NCBI GenBank assembly: GCA_963755435.1
Contig: CAVWJX010000011.1
Span: 124,001 to 188,000, forward strand
Reading direction: 5' to 3'
DNA: 64,000 nt
Source of the DNA: AP-15 sp963755435
GTDB lineage: Bacteria; Pseudomonadota; Alphaproteobacteria; ATCC43930; CGMCC-115725
The position numbers were made by a program, and so were the translations under genes. The notes under the pieces were generated by a model. That model saw only the letters and a program-made list of their open reading frames with translations, had not been told where the DNA came from and made no database searches. Position 1 is the first letter of the stretch; each line of letters starts with the position of its first letter. Of this stretch, positions 7,920 to 15,628 are shown one piece after another.

Positions 7920-9467
7920 TCACCTCTGCCAAAACGGCTCGGCCCGGTTCAGCCGGCGCAGGCGCTTGCCGAGCTTTGGTTCGCGCCGCAAAAACGCCCG
8001 CTCGTGCAGTTCGAGTAGCTGGCCGCCGGCCTCGGCGATCGGTTCGGCTCGTTCGGCCCGCTCGCCTAGCCCGATGACCAGGCCATAGGCGACGCGGATA
8101 TCGTTGGCGTGCCCGAGTTCGTCCTGCACCGGCTTCAACGGTTTGAGATAGCGGCGGGCGGTGCGGCGCGGATAGAGGCTGCGCAGGAGATCGACCGTAT
8201 AGCGCAGCTTTTTGACCGCGATGCGCAGCCGATGCCGTTCTTTGGGCGTCAGCCCGGCAAAGTGCCGGCTGCGCTGGCGCACCTTGCGCCGCCGCCGATC
8301 GAGCAGGTCCGGCGCGATGGTCCCGATCGGGGCGGTCAGCGCCGATGTCTCCGGCGCGTGCTGGTCAGCACGCCAGCCGCCAGCGTCGAACCAGCGCAGC
8401 AGGCGCAGCACCGCCGCGGTATGGCCCGGCGACAGAATTTCCGTGACGACCCGGGCATGGGCGTCGGCGCGGGCCCGCTCGGCCTCGGCCGAGAGCTCGT
8501 CCCAACCAGGCTCGTCAGGGCGCTCGCAGCGCAGCGGCCCGAGCAGCTCGGCGGCAAAGACGTCGAGGTTGCGCGCCGGCCCGAGCGGCGCGGCGAGGCC
8601 GGCCAGCCGGTCGGCGGCCGCCCGGCGCTCCTCGCTCGGCAGCAGCTGCTTCACCGCCGAGAGCAGCGAGCGCAGCCGGCGCACCGCGACCCGCATCTGG
8701 TGCACGCCCTCGGGCTGGCCGTCGAGAGCGGCGGCCTCGTTCTTCAGCAGGTGGGCGAGGCAGGAGCGGCCGATGCTTTGCAGCACCGCTGCGACCGGCA
8801 TGCCGGCGTCGAGAGAGATGTCCTCGGCGTGGACCGGCGATGGCCGCAACTCGCCCTCGACCAGGCGATAGCCGCGCTCCGACTTGCTGCGCGGATCGAT
8901 CCGCAATGGCGCGGTATCGAGCAGTTTCAGCGCCAGATCATAGACCGCCGCCGGGTCGCCGGCCTTGAGCTCGAGTTCGATCTCGCACACCTGCTCGCTG
9001 CGGCCATTGTCGATCGCCCGGATCCAGCCGGCGTCGACCGCCGCCTCGATCCGCGTCCCCGGCTGGGGCTCGATGTCGATGGTCCGGCGGTCGATTTCGG
9101 TTGCGAATAGCGGGCGCAGCTCGTCGGCCGTTCCCGGCGGCAACCGGGCGCCGCTATGCGCCGCCTGCGGGTCGGGACGGTTCTCGCTCACCGCGTCTTC
9201 CCACTCGCCGCGCGCCAGGAGATCGCCGCCATCGGTGGTCTTCAGGGTCTGGATCAGCCGGCCGTCGGCGTCGCGCACCCGCAGGCTCGCCCGCTGCCGC
9301 CTCAGCGCGAGGTCGGCGGTGTCGAAATAGGTGCTGACCAGGTGCTGGTGGCGCACCGCGCCCGCCTCGCCGCCGTCGTCGCGAGCAGCCATCGCCTGCA
9401 GCGCGCCGGTCAGCGCCGCCAGATCGGCGGGCTCGGCAGCGAGCTTTAATTCGATTTCGACCGGAAT
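7920..9467 (-). CDS. CYTH and CHAD domain protein (inorganic polyphosphate/triphosphate-binding family)
   Basis: The N-terminal half is a CYTH domain. It opens with PVEIELKLAA (the ExExK signature) and continues with STYFDTADLALRRQRASLRVR and later CEIELELKAG. The C-terminal half is a CHAD domain of helical repeats with conserved His/Arg pairs (GVHQMRVAVRRLRSLL, HRLRIAVKKLRYTVDLLRSLYP). CYTH hydrolyses triphosphate or related substrates, and CHAD binds polyphosphate granules. The best ribosome site (AAGGGGGG, 7 nt spacing) points to an ATT codon at 9467, directly before PVEIELK where homologues start with Met. GTG and TTG codons 8-10 codons upstream are alternatives. The protein is ~515 aa. 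Confidence 0.85.
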   Translation of the reverse strand: MPVEIELKLAAEPADLAALTGALQAMAARDDGGEAGAVRHQHLVSTYFDTADLALRRQRASLRVRDADGRLIQTLKTTDGGDLLARGEWEDAVSENRPDPQAAHSGARLPPGTADELRPLFATEIDRRTIDIEPQPGTRIEAAVDAGWIRAIDNGRSEQVCEIELELKAGDPAAVYDLALKLLDTAPLRIDPRSKSERGYRLVEGELRPSPVHAEDISLDAGMPVAAVLQSIGRSCLAHLLKNEAAALDGQPEGVHQMRVAVRRLRSLLSAVKQLLPSEERRAAADRLAGLAAPLGPARNLDVFAAELLGPLRCERPDEPGWDELSAEAERARADAHARVVTEILSPGHTAAVLRLLRWFDAGGWRADQHAPETSALTAPIGTIAPDLLDRRRRKVRQRSRHFAGLTPKERHRLRIAVKKLRYTVDLLRSLYPRRTARRYLKPLKPVQDELGHANDIRVAYGLVIGLGERAERAEPIAEAGGQLLELHERAFLRREPKLGKRLRRLNRAEPFWQR

Positions 9468-9754
9468 GAAGCGGCCCCCCTTAAATCGCAACCCCACGCC
9501 TGCGAGCTTCTGCAAACGCCGGACCGGCCCGTTCGATGCGGACCGGGCTCGATTTTTCTGCAAGCGCGCAAGGCAGTGGCCCTATCAATCTGCCGCAAAA
9601 TCGCGCAAATGCCGAATCTCTGCTAAGCCCTGGTCAAAGCCGTCGACACCAGGTCGACCGAGGGCGGGCGAAACGGCCGGGGCGTCGCATGGCGCATCGC
9701 CCGGCCGCGCACTCGCCGGCCGCGCATTGGATGGAAACGGCGCGGAGGGCGGAA

Positions 9755-11047
9755 ATGAGTTGGCTGCGGTGGCCGCATGCGCGGCGGGCGGCGCCCGGCA
9801 GCACGGCTGGCGGTCATGCGGCGAGCATCGCCTTGCCAGCGGCGACCGCCCGTGGCCGGCTGATCGGCGAGCCCGATTTCTGGCGGCTGTGGCTGGTCGG
9901 CCTAGTGACATTCGGGGTGCGCTGGCTGGAAATGCTGGCGATCGCGGTCTTTGCCTATCAGCACACCGGGTCGCCATTTATCGTCGCCGCGCTGACCATG
10001 CTGCGGATGCTGCCGATGGCGCTGTTCGGGGTGGTGATCGGCGCTATGGCCGAGCGGATCGAGCGCCGCACCGCGCTGATTGTCGTGGTCGCGTCGGTGG
10101 GGCTGAATTCGCTGACCATGGCGGTGCTCGCCTTGACCGGCCACCTCGCGGTTTGGCACCTCGCGGTGGCGAGCTTTGTCAGTGGCGTCGGCTGGACCAC
10201 CGACAATCCGGTGCGGCGCACCATGATCGGCGACGCCGTCGGACCCGAGCGGATGAGTGCCGCGATGTCGATCGATGTCGGCGCCAACAACGCGAGCCAG
10301 ATCCTGGGGCCGACCCTGGGCGGCGTGCTGCTGGCGACGTTCGGGATCGGTGGCGTCTTTTGCGTCAGCGTCATCTGCTATCTGCTCGCGCTGGCGACGG
10401 CGTTACGGGTGCGCCATCGCAATCTCGCCCGCCCGACCGGGGCGCAGGGCATCTTGGCGCGGATGATCGAAGGGTTGGTGCTGGTCCGCCGCGACCGGCG
10501 GCTGATGGCGGTGCTGCTGATCACCGTCATCTCCAACGTGTTCGCCTGGCCTTCCACCAGCATGATCCCGGTGATCGGCCATGACCGGCTCGGGCTCGGC
10601 GCCATCGGTATCGGCATGCTCTCCAGCATGACCGGGATCGGGGCTTTTTGCGGGGCCGTGGCGATCGCGCTCTTCGTCCGGCCACCGTTGTTCTCGCGCC
10701 TCTATCTGGGCGGGGTCGTCGCCTTTCTGATCATGGTGCCGGTCTTTGCGCTGGCGCCCGACTCGTTGCTCGCCGGCTCGGTGTTGCTGATGACCGGCGT
10801 CGCCAATGCCTGCTTCAGCATCATGCAGGCAACCCTGGTCTATCTGGCGGCACCCCCGCACATGCGCAGCCGGGTCTTCGGCGTCCTGTCGGTGTGCATC
10901 GGCGTCGGCATGCTGGGCTTTATGCATATCGGGTTGCTCGCCGGGATGATCGGCGCGTCCTGGGCGACCGCGGCGACCGGCGGCGAGGGCATTCTTGCCC
11001 TGGTTCTGACCCGACGCTGGTGGCGCCCGCTCGCCCGCCCGGCCTGA
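9755..11047 (+). CDS. MFS transporter, EntS-like exporter type
   Basis: This ~430-aa integral membrane protein has about 11-12 hydrophobic helices starting near FWRLWLVGLVTFGVRWLEML. The loop between helices 2 and 3 is GAMAERIERRTAL, the MFS motif-A position. The WTTDNPVRRTMIGDAVG segment resembles the MFS_3/EntS group, which exports siderophores or drugs. The substrate is unknown. ATG 9755 has a GGAGGG-like site and precedes a basic N-terminal cytosolic stretch; a longer open frame upstream has composition unlike protein. It converges with the OmpA-like gene, the two stops being 12 nt apart. Confidence 0.82.
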   Translation: MSWLRWPHARRAAPGSTAGGHAASIALPAATARGRLIGEPDFWRLWLVGLVTFGVRWLEMLAIAVFAYQHTGSPFIVAALTMLRMLPMALFGVVIGAMAERIERRTALIVVVASVGLNSLTMAVLALTGHLAVWHLAVASFVSGVGWTTDNPVRRTMIGDAVGPERMSAAMSIDVGANNASQILGPTLGGVLLATFGIGGVFCVSVICYLLALATALRVRHRNLARPTGAQGILARMIEGLVLVRRDRRLMAVLLITVISNVFAWPSTSMIPVIGHDRLGLGAIGIGMLSSMTGIGAFCGAVAIALFVRPPLFSRLYLGGVVAFLIMVPVFALAPDSLLAGSVLLMTGVANACFSIMQATLVYLAAPPHMRSRVFGVLSVCIGVGMLGFMHIGLLAGMIGASWATAATGGEGILALVLTRRWWRPLARPA

Positions 11048-11058
11048 TCGGTGCGGGT

Positions 11059-11484
11059 TCAGCCGCCGCCGATCGAGATTTCCACCCGCCGGCTCGCCAG
11101 ACCCGGCTCGCCGCCGGTCTGGCCGCGCCCGATGCGCACCAGCCGGCTCTCAGCCACCCCGTCGGCCGCCAGGGCGTCGGCCACCGTCTGCGCGCGCTGT
11201 TTCGACAGCACGAAATCGGCGGGCGGGCTGCCGGCGCTGTCGGTGTAGCCGATCACCTCGACCGGTACACCGGGCTGATCGTTGGCGCGCCTTGCCGCCT
11301 CGGCAACCAGGCCGCGTGCCTGATCGTCGAGCTGAGCCGAGCGCTCCTGAAAATATACGTCGTAGGGGCCGTGCGAGCCGAATAGCGAACAGGCCGCCAG
11401 CGCCAGCGCGAACCCGCTGACCACCAGCAATCCCACGGCCGATCCGTTGGCCCGCCGGCTCGCGCCCGAGGCGGTCAGTGCCAT
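11059..11484 (-). CDS. OmpA-like peptidoglycan-binding lipoprotein
   Basis: The 141-aa product has a signal sequence with a lipobox-like VSGFALALAAC, giving a lipidated Cys. An OmpA C-terminal domain follows (VEVIGYTDSAGSPPADFVLSKQRAQTVADAL, SRLVRIGRGQTGGEPGLASRRVEISI). This domain anchors outer-membrane proteins to peptidoglycan through diaminopimelate, and the DSAGS and SxxRA elements are present. The domain is short at about 100 residues. Its start overlaps the end of a small membrane-protein gene (11475-11654) by 10 nt, so the two are probably co-transcribed and coupled. Confidence 0.8.
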   Translation of the reverse strand: MALTASGASRRANGSAVGLLVVSGFALALAACSLFGSHGPYDVYFQERSAQLDDQARGLVAEAARRANDQPGVPVEVIGYTDSAGSPPADFVLSKQRAQTVADALAADGVAESRLVRIGRGQTGGEPGLASRRVEISIGGG

Positions 11485-11654
11485 AGCGAAACCAGCGAGT
11501 GGGCCGCATACCAAATCGCCGCCCAGAGCCCGAGCGACGACGCGGTGACGATCGCCAGCGCCGCCAAACGTGGCGCGCGGGCGGCGCCGTGCCGCTGCCG
11601 GGGTGCCGATTGTCGCAGCCGATCGCTGCTGCCATCCCGCCAATCGCGATCCAT
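11475..11654 (-). CDS. 59-aa predicted single-pass membrane protein
   Basis: ATG 11654 is preceded by TGAGGAC with 6-nt spacing. The product begins MDRDWRDGSSDRLRQ, a basic hydrophilic stretch, followed by one hydrophobic helix (LAALAIVTASSLGLWAAIWYA). It ends 10 nt inside the OmpA-like lipoprotein gene. No family is recognised. The good ribosome site, the overlap and the helix make it a credible small gene in a two-gene envelope operon. Confidence 0.55.
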   Translation of the reverse strand: MDRDWRDGSSDRLRQSAPRQRHGAARAPRLAALAIVTASSLGLWAAIWYAAHSLVSLWH

Positions 11655-11934
11655 AATGTCCTCACATAGCAGGCTTATTTTCAACTAACAAATTCCGGCA
11701 GCAGCCGGCGCAAATTGTCGAGTGGCAAAAATGTGTCTTGCGGCCCGAGCCTGGTTGCGCCACGGCGCCTGGCCGGCCGCCCAGCCGCCCGGCCGGGCTT
11801 GCTCGCACGCTGACCATTTGCGCCGAGCACAAGTGGGTTGCGCCGAAATATTCCCGGCCGACCGAGAGCGCGATGTATCCTCATCCCGGCAATGCCGGAC
11901 GGCCGTCGCCTGCCTTCGGCAACGGGAGAAGAAA

Positions 11935-13143
11935 ATGACCTCGATCGACCTCGATCTCGCCCGCGTCGAGACGCGCGGCGCCGATTACATCGAACGCGCG
12001 CGGGCGCTGGCGCCGCTGCTCGAAGACGCCGCCGACGAGATCGAAGCGCAGCGCCAATTGCCCGAACGGGTGGTGAGCGCATTGGTCGAGGGCGGCTTTT
12101 TCAAGCTGCTGTTGCCGCGCTCGCTGGGCGGGGCCGAGCTGCATCCGCTGGTCTATGTCCAGGTGCTCGAAGAAATCGCCAAGGCCGAGCCCTCGACCGC
12201 CTGGGCCTTGGGGCAGAATTCCGGCTGCTCGATGTCGGCGCCCTATCTCGACCCGGCGGTGGCGCGCGAGATCTTCGGCCCGGCCCGCGGCATCCTCGCC
12301 TGGGGGCCGGATCTGCCCGGCGCCGGACGCGGCGTGGCGGTCGAGGGCGGCATCCGGGTCAGCGGGCGCTGGGGGTTTGCCACCGGCAGCCGGCACGCCA
12401 CCTGGCTCGGCGCCCATGTGCCGATCTTCGAGGCGGACGGCAGCCCGCGGCTCAACCCGAACGGCCGCCCGTTCGTGCGCACCGTGCTGTTCCCCAAATC
12501 GAGTGCCACGATCATCGACAATTGGCAGGTGATCGGCCTGCGCGGCACCGGCAGCGACAGCTACACCGTCGAGGAGCTGTTCGTGCCGCAGAAATACACC
12601 TGCTCGCGCGACAACGAGGCCGAGCGGCGCGAGCCCGGCATTCTCTACAAATTCACCAGCGGCATGATCTATGCGATGGGTTTCTCGAACGTGTCCTTGG
12701 GCATCGCCCGCGGCGCACTCGAAGCCTTCATCGTCTTGGCCCGCGACAAGATCCCGCGCGGCGCCCGCAACCCGTTGCGCCAGAATAACGTGATCCAGTC
12801 ACAGGTGGCGCAATGCGAGGCGCGGCTCAGGTCGTCGCGCGCCTGGAGCCATGCGACCTTGCGCGAAATGTCGGACGAAGCCCAGCGCACCGGCCAGTTC
12901 CTGCCCGAGCAGCACGCCCGGCTGCGCCTCGCCTCGACCTGGGCGATCCAGCAGGCGCGCGACGTCGTCGCCCAAGTCTACAGCGCCGCCGGCGCTACCG
13001 CGATCTTCACCGAAAACCCGTTCGAGCGGCGGCTGCGCGACATTCATGCCGGAACCCAGCAAGGCCAGGGCCGCCCGGTCCATTTCGAAACCGTCGGCCA
13101 GCTCCTGCTCGGCCTGCCGCCCGAAGGCCGCATGTTCCGCTAG
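11935..13143 (+). CDS. Acyl-CoA dehydrogenase-like flavoprotein, group D monooxygenase type
   Basis: The 402-aa protein has the acyl-CoA dehydrogenase fold: an N-terminal helical domain (LPERVVSALVEGGFFKLLLPRSLGG), a beta middle domain (VSGRWGFATGSRHATWLGAHVP) and a C-terminal helical bundle (RARSSRAW-like ARLRSSRAWSHATLREM). The lack of the acidic catalytic-base context and the overall pattern resemble the HsaA/DszC group. These are flavin-dependent monooxygenases that take FMNH2 or FADH2 from a separate reductase. The substrate is unknown, and a true acyl-CoA dehydrogenase role cannot be excluded. A GGGAGAAG ribosome site precedes ATG 11935. Its stop overlaps the end of the convergent HAD gene by 4 nt. 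Confidence 0.75.
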   Translation: MTSIDLDLARVETRGADYIERARALAPLLEDAADEIEAQRQLPERVVSALVEGGFFKLLLPRSLGGAELHPLVYVQVLEEIAKAEPSTAWALGQNSGCSMSAPYLDPAVAREIFGPARGILAWGPDLPGAGRGVAVEGGIRVSGRWGFATGSRHATWLGAHVPIFEADGSPRLNPNGRPFVRTVLFPKSSATIIDNWQVIGLRGTGSDSYTVEELFVPQKYTCSRDNEAERREPGILYKFTSGMIYAMGFSNVSLGIARGALEAFIVLARDKIPRGARNPLRQNNVIQSQVAQCEARLRSSRAWSHATLREMSDEAQRTGQFLPEQHARLRLASTWAIQQARDVVAQVYSAAGATAIFTENPFERRLRDIHAGTQQGQGRPVHFETVGQLLLGLPPEGRMFR

Positions 13144-13826
13144 CGGTCGGCGGCATCCGACAGCGCGCGCACCGCACCCGCCAGCTCGCCCATGCTGGCG
13201 ACGACCAGCGCGGCGCCGCCGGCCTTTAGCCGCTGCGCGTGCCCCGGCCGGCAATGGCTGCCGCCGCAGAAGCCGATCGCGGTCATGCCGGCGGCGCGGG
13301 CCGCTTCGATTCCGGCCGGGCTGTCCTCGATTACGAGGCAGCGTTCCGGCGATGCTTTCATTCGGGCGGCGGCGTAGAGAAAAAGATCGGGCGCCGGCTT
13401 GCCGCGCTGGACCATCGAGGCGCTGAACAGGTTCGGGTGAAAGCGCTCGTAGAGGCCGACGGTCTCGAGCCCGAGGCGGATGCGCTCCGGCGTGCCGCTC
13501 GACGCGACGCAGACCGGCTCACAGAGCCCGGCCAATGCCTTCTCGATGCCGGCGATCGGCTGAAGTGAGCAGCGGAATTCCTGCGCCAACGCTGCCGCGA
13601 TGCGCAGCGCGTAGTCCTCCGGCAGCGCATGGCCTCCCTCGCCCTCGATGGTCGCCAGCATTTCGGCGTCGGAAATGCCGCAGAAGCGATCCTGCAATTC
13701 CTCCTCGCCGATCGCATAGCCGCAGGCGGCCAGCGTTCGCGCATGGACGCGGTCGGCGATCGGCTCGCTGTCGATCAGCACGCCGTCGCAGTCGAAGATG
13801 ATCAGCTCGAAGCGGCTTGCGGTCAT
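13140..13826 (-). CDS. HAD-superfamily phosphatase (beta-phosphoglucomutase-like subclass)
   Basis: The 228-aa protein shows the HAD motifs. Motif I is DCDGVLIDSEPIA with the nucleophile Asp, motif II is VASSG, motif III is the Lys of GKPAPD, and motif IV is IEDSPAGIEAARAAGM. The small helical cap between motifs I and II fits subclass IA (Gph/YfbT/beta-PGM-like). It probably dephosphorylates a sugar phosphate or phosphoglycolate. Its ATG overlaps the stop of the ABC1 kinase gene (ATGA), which indicates coupling to that gene. Confidence 0.85.
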   Translation of the reverse strand: MTASRFELIIFDCDGVLIDSEPIADRVHARTLAACGYAIGEEELQDRFCGISDAEMLATIEGEGGHALPEDYALRIAAALAQEFRCSLQPIAGIEKALAGLCEPVCVASSGTPERIRLGLETVGLYERFHPNLFSASMVQRGKPAPDLFLYAAARMKASPERCLVIEDSPAGIEAARAAGMTAIGFCGGSHCRPGHAQRLKAGGAALVVASMGELAGAVRALSDAADR

Positions 13827-15229
13827 CGGGGTCGAGGTGGTGCGGCCGGTTTGCGGAGTGGACGCCGAACCTCCACCTCCGCCGGCGGCGGCACCCCGGC
13901 CGCCTTGAGCGCCGCGGCTTGGCGCTTGGCGAGTGCGGTCTCGTCGAAATCCTCGATCAGTTCGTGGAACAGCCGGTGCCAGTTGATCTCGGCCTTCAGA
14001 TGCATGAACACCGAGCCGAGCCCGACCGCGGCCCGGTCCATGAACACGAATTCGCGCGGCGGCCGCACCCCGCCGAGCCGGCGGATGTCGCGGTGCACGC
14101 TCTCGACGACGGCAGCACCATCGGCTCCGTTGCCGGCGCCATTGGCCTTTTCTTGGATCAGCCGGGCGCGATCGTCTAGCAATGGGCCGTAGACAAAGCG
14201 CGCCCAGCGGTTCAGCACCTCGATCATCTCAGCCGACAGATCGCCAAATCCCCAGCTCTGGTAGGCATGGACCGCAAGGTCGCGATCGCCGCGTTCGAGC
14301 GCATGGTAGAGGTCGATGACGCCGCGCACGAACGATGCGCGGAACACCCGCACACAGCCGAAATCCAGCAGATTTACCGTCGCGTCGGGCGCCACCGTGT
14401 AGTTCCCCAGATGCGGGTCGCCGTGGATCACGCCGTAATGGTAGAACGGCACGTACCACACTCGGAACATGCGAAGCGCCACCTCGTTGCGCTGCGCGAT
14501 CGGCGCCTTCGCGGTCTCCAGAATCGGCGCGCCATCGAGCCAGGTCATCGTCAGCAGCCGCCGGGTCGACAGCTCGGCCAAGGGCCGCGGCACGGCAATG
14601 CCGGGTTCGTCGCGCAGGATCGCGCGATAGAGCCGCATATGCGCGGCCTCGCGCTCGTAATCCAATTCCTCGCGCAATCGGTCGGCGATCTCGGCGTGGA
14701 TCTCGGCGGTGGTGACGGCGCGGTCGTAGCGCTCGTAGAGGCCCATCGCCAGCTTCAACTGGCGCAGATCGGCTTCGACCGCCGAGGCCATGTCCGGGTA
14801 TTGCAGCTTGCAGGCGAGCGCGGTCCCGTCGAGCGCCGTCGCCCGATGCACCTGGCCGAGCGAGGCGGCACGCGCCGCATTCCGCTCGAAATCGCGAAAC
14901 CGGCGCTGCCAATCGGGGCCGAGCTCGCCGGCCATCCGCCGCTTGACAAAAGGCCAGCCCATCGCCGGCGCATTCGCCTGCAATTGCACCAGCTCGTTGA
15001 CATATTCCTTGGGCAGCGCATCGGGGATCGTGGCGAGCAGCTGCGCCACCTTCATCAGCGGCCCCTTGATGCCGCCGAGTGCCGCCTTCAAATCGGCCGC
15101 GTGCCGGCCGCGGTCGACCGAAATGCCGAGATAGCGCTCGCCGGCAAGCCGCGCCGCCAGCCCGCCCATCGCACTCGACACCTGCGCATACCGCCGCACC
15201 CGGCCGGTAAACGTATCGTTGTCGGCCAT
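13823..15229 (-). CDS. ABC1/ADCK/UbiB-family atypical kinase
   Basis: The 468-aa protein carries the ABC1 family hallmarks. KGPLMKVAQLLATIPDALP corresponds to the KxGQ region (here K-V-A-Q). AARAASLGQVHRATALDG is the Ala-rich nucleotide loop, and LACKLQYPDMASAVEADLRQL and EELDYEREAAHMRLYRAI follow. GVIHGDPHLGNYTV provides the catalytic-loop Asp/Asn, and LLDFGC corresponds to DFG. UbiB/ADCK proteins support ubiquinone synthesis through ATPase activity. No other ubi gene is adjacent, so the pathway is unproven. A C-terminal tail rich in Pro/Arg has no clear role. It starts just downstream of the HicBA remnant and is coupled to the HAD gene. Confidence 0.85.
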   Translation of the reverse strand: MADNDTFTGRVRRYAQVSSAMGGLAARLAGERYLGISVDRGRHAADLKAALGGIKGPLMKVAQLLATIPDALPKEYVNELVQLQANAPAMGWPFVKRRMAGELGPDWQRRFRDFERNAARAASLGQVHRATALDGTALACKLQYPDMASAVEADLRQLKLAMGLYERYDRAVTTAEIHAEIADRLREELDYEREAAHMRLYRAILRDEPGIAVPRPLAELSTRRLLTMTWLDGAPILETAKAPIAQRNEVALRMFRVWYVPFYHYGVIHGDPHLGNYTVAPDATVNLLDFGCVRVFRASFVRGVIDLYHALERGDRDLAVHAYQSWGFGDLSAEMIEVLNRWARFVYGPLLDDRARLIQEKANGAGNGADGAAVVESVHRDIRRLGGVRPPREFVFMDRAAVGLGSVFMHLKAEINWHRLFHELIEDFDETALAKRQAAALKAAGVPPPAEVEVRRPLRKPAAPPRPR

Positions 15230-15238
15230 CAATACAAC

Positions 15239-15361
15239 CTATCCTGATGCCTTGATGCCGGCCCTCGCGCGTAAAGTCGCGCCAATCGCCGCTCGGATCA
15301 GCGCGTTGATGATCTCGCGTGCCGTGAGGTTACGCAGCCGCCGCCATTCGATCCCGCTCAT
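15239..15361 (-). pseudogene. Decayed HicA-like toxin gene
   Basis: The frame starts with an ATG overlapping the hicB stop (ATGA). It reads MSGIEWRRLRNLTAREIIN, a HicA-like N-terminus, then ends after 40 residues. In the next frame the same DNA continues with GDWRDFTREGRHQGIRIG, resembling the RGSH-containing second half of HicA. HicA mRNA interferases are normally ~60-80 aa with a catalytic His. This copy appears frameshifted and cut off at the start of the kinase gene. Confidence 0.5.
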
Positions 15362-15591
15362 ACGGTGACTGCGACGAGCGGCTCTTCCGAAACTGCGACA
15401 TTGGCCGGCACGGGTCTGCCTTCCTCGACCAGTTCGGCGACGATCATCTCCAACACTTCACGAATGTTCTGGAGCGCTTCTTCGCGCGTGTAACCCCAGG
15501 TTGCCGCGCCCTGCGCTTCAAGCGCCGACTGGTAGGCGCGCCAGCGGTCTTCGTCGGGCTCCACGACGACCTGAAAAGTATAGGTGGTCAC
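15358..15591 (-). CDS. HicB-family antitoxin-like protein
   Basis: The 77-aa product has the partial RNase H-fold of HicB: YTFQVVVEPDEDRWRAYQSAL, then GAATWGYTREEALQNIREVLEMIVAELVEEGRPVP. This matches the Gx-T-xGxT-xEEAl-nI-eal pattern. No C-terminal DNA-binding domain is present, as in short HicB proteins. GTG 15591 has a GGGGAG site 7 nt upstream. The next gene is a degraded hicA, so this antitoxin may now be an orphan. In intact systems HicB neutralises HicA and represses the operon. Confidence 0.75.
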   Translation of the reverse strand: MTTYTFQVVVEPDEDRWRAYQSALEAQGAATWGYTREEALQNIREVLEMIVAELVEEGRPVPANVAVSEEPLVAVTV

Positions 15592-15628
15592 GCCACGCTC
15601 CCCCTTTCACGAAATCTCGGTGATCATG

